NCBI GenBank assembly: GCA_903896585.1
Contig: CAITYI010000144.1
Span: 1-7,108 of the forward strand
Direction: 5' to 3'
DNA from: an uncultured bacterium
GTDB taxonomy: Bacteria; Actinomycetota; Actinomycetes; S36-B12
Length of the DNA stretch: 7,108 nucleotides
The notes beneath the pieces are model-generated. The model had not been told where the DNA came from, made no database searches, and saw nothing but the letters and a program-made list of their open reading frames with translations. Positions 5,516-7,108 of the stretch are shown here, piece after piece. Each line of letters opens with the position of its first letter. Within the stretch, counting starts at the first letter, position 1. The translations under genes were made by a program, and so were the position numbers.

Positions 5516-6265
5516 TTACGTGGTTGATTCGACACGCCGCGATGCCACGGCTATCCCGCAAATGGTCAATGCGCAGAGGGCCGCTATGGCACCCCGATTA
5601 ACCGGAATGAGTGATGCCACAGCCGCACCCAGTGTCCATGCAATTGGAAACCAGACAATTGCCTTAAATTTTTGCACCCAATCCTGGTCTCGAGTCAAAA
5701 GACTCGCGACCGAGTACCTAACCGTGTCAATAAACGGACCAGTTCCCGCAATTATATGAGCTCGATCTGAACCGACCATGACAAATATTGTCCCCATTAC
5801 CGCAAGGGCCATGGCCGATGAACTAACGGATGCAGCCGCAGCCCACCACGCTTCTGTTCCAATTTCAAGTTCACCTGCAGTTAACTCGCGCACGGGTTCA
5901 GCCAAGTTTCGTCCAGCCAGCGCGGTCACAATCAACAAGACGGCCGAGACGAATAACAGGCTACGAGACCCCGAAGGTTGGACAAAGTAGGGGAACCACA
6001 GGCGCATCAGAATCACAACAACGATTCCAACCGCGCAGCCCACCAGGGAAAAAAGTGACAGAAGCGCAAGCGCTGGGTCAGTAGTCAGCCTTTCCCACAC
6101 CAAGACCAGATTTCCAGCTTGGTTTGCGGTGAAAACACCATACTCACGGAAGTCAACAGCATCCATAGCTCCGGCAATTCCCGCAAGGAGCAAAATCATG
6201 AGGTACGGCTTGGACAGTGCGTTATCCGCATTTATTTCCAACACGGTAGTTCTCGGTGTGTTCAT
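5516..6265 (-). CDS. YoaK-like (DUF1275) integral membrane protein
   Basis: A 249-residue polytopic membrane protein with about six hydrophobic segments (roughly 21-38, 66-89, 103-121, 140-165, 203-220, 224-241). The segment AGIAGAMDAVDFREYGVFTA followed by NQAGNLVLV (28-56) carries the family signature G-x-x-D-A-x-x-F ... V-F-T-A-N-x-x-G-N, and GTGPFIDTVRYSVASLL (174-190) resembles the repeated G-x-x-x-x-x-L motif of the second half. DUF1275 proteins have no well-established function; transport has been suggested for the fold. The ATG at 6265 is chosen because it overlaps the stop of the isoprenyl transferase gene in an ATGA arrangement, suggesting translational coupling; a longer in-frame start at 6340 would lie deep in that gene. 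GGAG sits only 1 nt from the ATG, which is poor spacing and agrees with coupling. The charged C-terminus ends SRRVESTT. Confidence 0.8.
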   Translation of the reverse strand: MNTPRTTVLEINADNALSKPYLMILLLAGIAGAMDAVDFREYGVFTANQAGNLVLVWERLTTDPALALLSLFSLVGCAVGIVVVILMRLWFPYFVQPSGSRSLLFVSAVLLIVTALAGRNLAEPVRELTAGELEIGTEAWWAAAASVSSSAMALAVMGTIFVMVGSDRAHIIAGTGPFIDTVRYSVASLLTRDQDWVQKFKAIVWFPIAWTLGAAVASLIPVNRGAIAALCALTICGIAVASRRVESTT

Positions 6266-7023
6266 ACTCCGTATCGACGATTTCGCTCGGCATAGGCTCG
6301 AACTGCGCGCAAGAAATCTACATGCCGGAAATCCGGCCAAAAAGCTTCACAAAAATAGAACTCAGAATGAGCACTCTGCCACAATAGAAATCCCGACAAC
6401 CGTTGTTCACCCGATGTTCGGATTACCAAATCTGGGTCTGGTTGGCCTTTTGTGTATAGGTGTTCGGCAATATGTTCGACATCAATAAATTGCGCAAGTT
6501 CATCGAGGGTTGTTCCCTGTGTGGCATGTTCTGCTAACAGAGATTTGACAGCATCTACAACCTCGCGACGGCCGCCATAGCCGACCGCAATATTGACAAG
6601 CGAGCCGTCGAGGTCTGATGTTGCTTCTTCTGCTTCCTTCAAGACGGTGGCCGTGTGAGATGGGAGGAGATCCAGCGCACCCACCGGATGCAGGCGCCAC
6701 CGGCCTTTATTCACCAAGTTGCTCACCGTTGACTCAATGATCGTCATGAGAGGTTCGAGTTCAGCCTCAGGCCGCGAAAGATTATCGGTGGACAATAACC
6801 ACAGAGTGACAACCTCTACCCCGGCTTCATCACACCAGCCGAGGAAGTCGACTATCTTCTCGGCACCAGCCTGATGTCCCTGAGCAGATGTCGATCCTTG
6901 TGCGAATGCCCATCTGCGATTTCCATCGAGAATCACACCCACATGCCGTGGAATGCGGTCCGGTGGAATTTGGGCCGCGAGTTGGCGTTCGTACACGCTA
7001 TAGACCAGATCTTTGAGACCCAC
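6262..7023 (-). CDS. uppS: Isoprenyl transferase (cis-prenyl diphosphate synthase, Rv1086-like)
   Basis: A cytoplasmic or membrane-associated enzyme that condenses isopentenyl diphosphate onto an allylic diphosphate with cis geometry, feeding polyprenyl-phosphate lipid carriers for wall synthesis. The 253-residue product has the family motifs: HVGVILDGNRRWA (27-39, catalytic D33), GHQAGAEK (49-56), VTLWLLSTDNLSRP (72-85), NIAVGYGGRREVVDA (144-158) and PDLVIRTSGEQRLSGFLLWQ (197-216) with SEFYF (220-224). The block LLSTDNL in place of the AFSTENW of long-chain undecaprenyl synthases matches the actinobacterial Rv1086 subgroup, which in M. tuberculosis makes short-chain Z,E-farnesyl diphosphate; product length here is inferred. 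The GTG start at 7023 has AAAGGCGG upstream at 3-6 nt spacing. The last 4 nt overlap the ATG of the membrane protein gene. It is probably the first gene of a minus-strand unit, since no other gene end is secure in 7024-7108. Confidence 0.95.
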   Translation of the reverse strand: MGLKDLVYSVYERQLAAQIPPDRIPRHVGVILDGNRRWAFAQGSTSAQGHQAGAEKIVDFLGWCDEAGVEVVTLWLLSTDNLSRPEAELEPLMTIIESTVSNLVNKGRWRLHPVGALDLLPSHTATVLKEAEEATSDLDGSLVNIAVGYGGRREVVDAVKSLLAEHATQGTTLDELAQFIDVEHIAEHLYTKGQPDPDLVIRTSGEQRLSGFLLWQSAHSEFYFCEAFWPDFRHVDFLRAVRAYAERNRRYGV

Positions 7024-7108
7024 GTTCCGCCTTTCTCGGGTGACGCTGCTCAGCGCGTATCTGAGATTACTCCCCGCTCAGGCAAATCGCGCCTCATTGG
7101 GTACAAAA

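Noticed and set aside
5431..5535. 35-codon upstream extension of phoH
   Set aside because: A good ribosome binding site precedes the GTG at 5430, the family begins at that point, and the extension would overlap the end of the preceding gene.
6266..6340. 25-codon upstream extension of the DUF1275 gene
   Set aside because: It lies fully within the isoprenyl transferase coding sequence; the ATGA overlap gives a simpler start.
7050..7108. 3' end of an upstream minus-strand gene, ending at a TGA at 7052-7050
   Set aside because: Only 19 codons are visible and they resemble no protein I recognise, so neither a gene end nor an operon with the isoprenyl transferase can be supported.

Overview
The window reads as chromosomal core DNA of an actinobacterium (Actinomycetota). 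Evidence: a DUF4245 gene divergent from class II fructose-1,6-bisphosphatase (glpX) with a fumarase next to it, a two-domain PIN-PhoH protein and a Rv1086-type isoprenyl transferase close by, several GTG starts, and two genes that look leaderless (a TANNNT box exactly 6 nt before the start codon). Base composition is moderate for the phylum by eye, which would fit a streamlined planktonic lineage, but that placement is an inference.

Layout. 1-260 (minus): N-terminal part of a DUF4245 protein, cut by the window edge. 261-319: short divergent promoter region. 320-1363 (plus): glpX; any open frame upstream of 320 is the shadow of the DUF4245 gene. 1429-3087 (plus): class I [4Fe-4S] fumarase with its own leaderless promoter. 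3088-3159: convergent gap with four 13-bp tandem repeats and a small inverted repeat. 3160-3795 (minus): secreted lysozyme-like/transglycosylase-like protein. 3796-4131: a 336-bp gap with six 13-bp repeats, a promoter-like pair and three 21-bp repeats. 4132-5430 (minus): PhoH family protein. 5516-6265 (minus): YoaK-like (DUF1275) membrane protein, overlapping by 4 nt the isoprenyl transferase gene at 6262-7023 (minus). 7024-7108: upstream leader, no gene supported.

Functions. The plus-strand pair is central carbon metabolism (gluconeogenesis and TCA cycle). The minus-strand genes have envelope and RNA-related themes: a short-chain cis-prenyl diphosphate for lipid carriers, a polytopic membrane protein, a PIN-ATPase/RNase-helicase and a secreted cell-wall hydrolase candidate. 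The coding content is mostly conserved housekeeping. The unusual part is the non-coding DNA around the secreted hydrolase gene: three unrelated short tandem arrays lie on its two sides, two of them in its probable promoter and 5' leader. I found no CRISPR array, tRNA, rRNA, insertion sequence or clear defence system.
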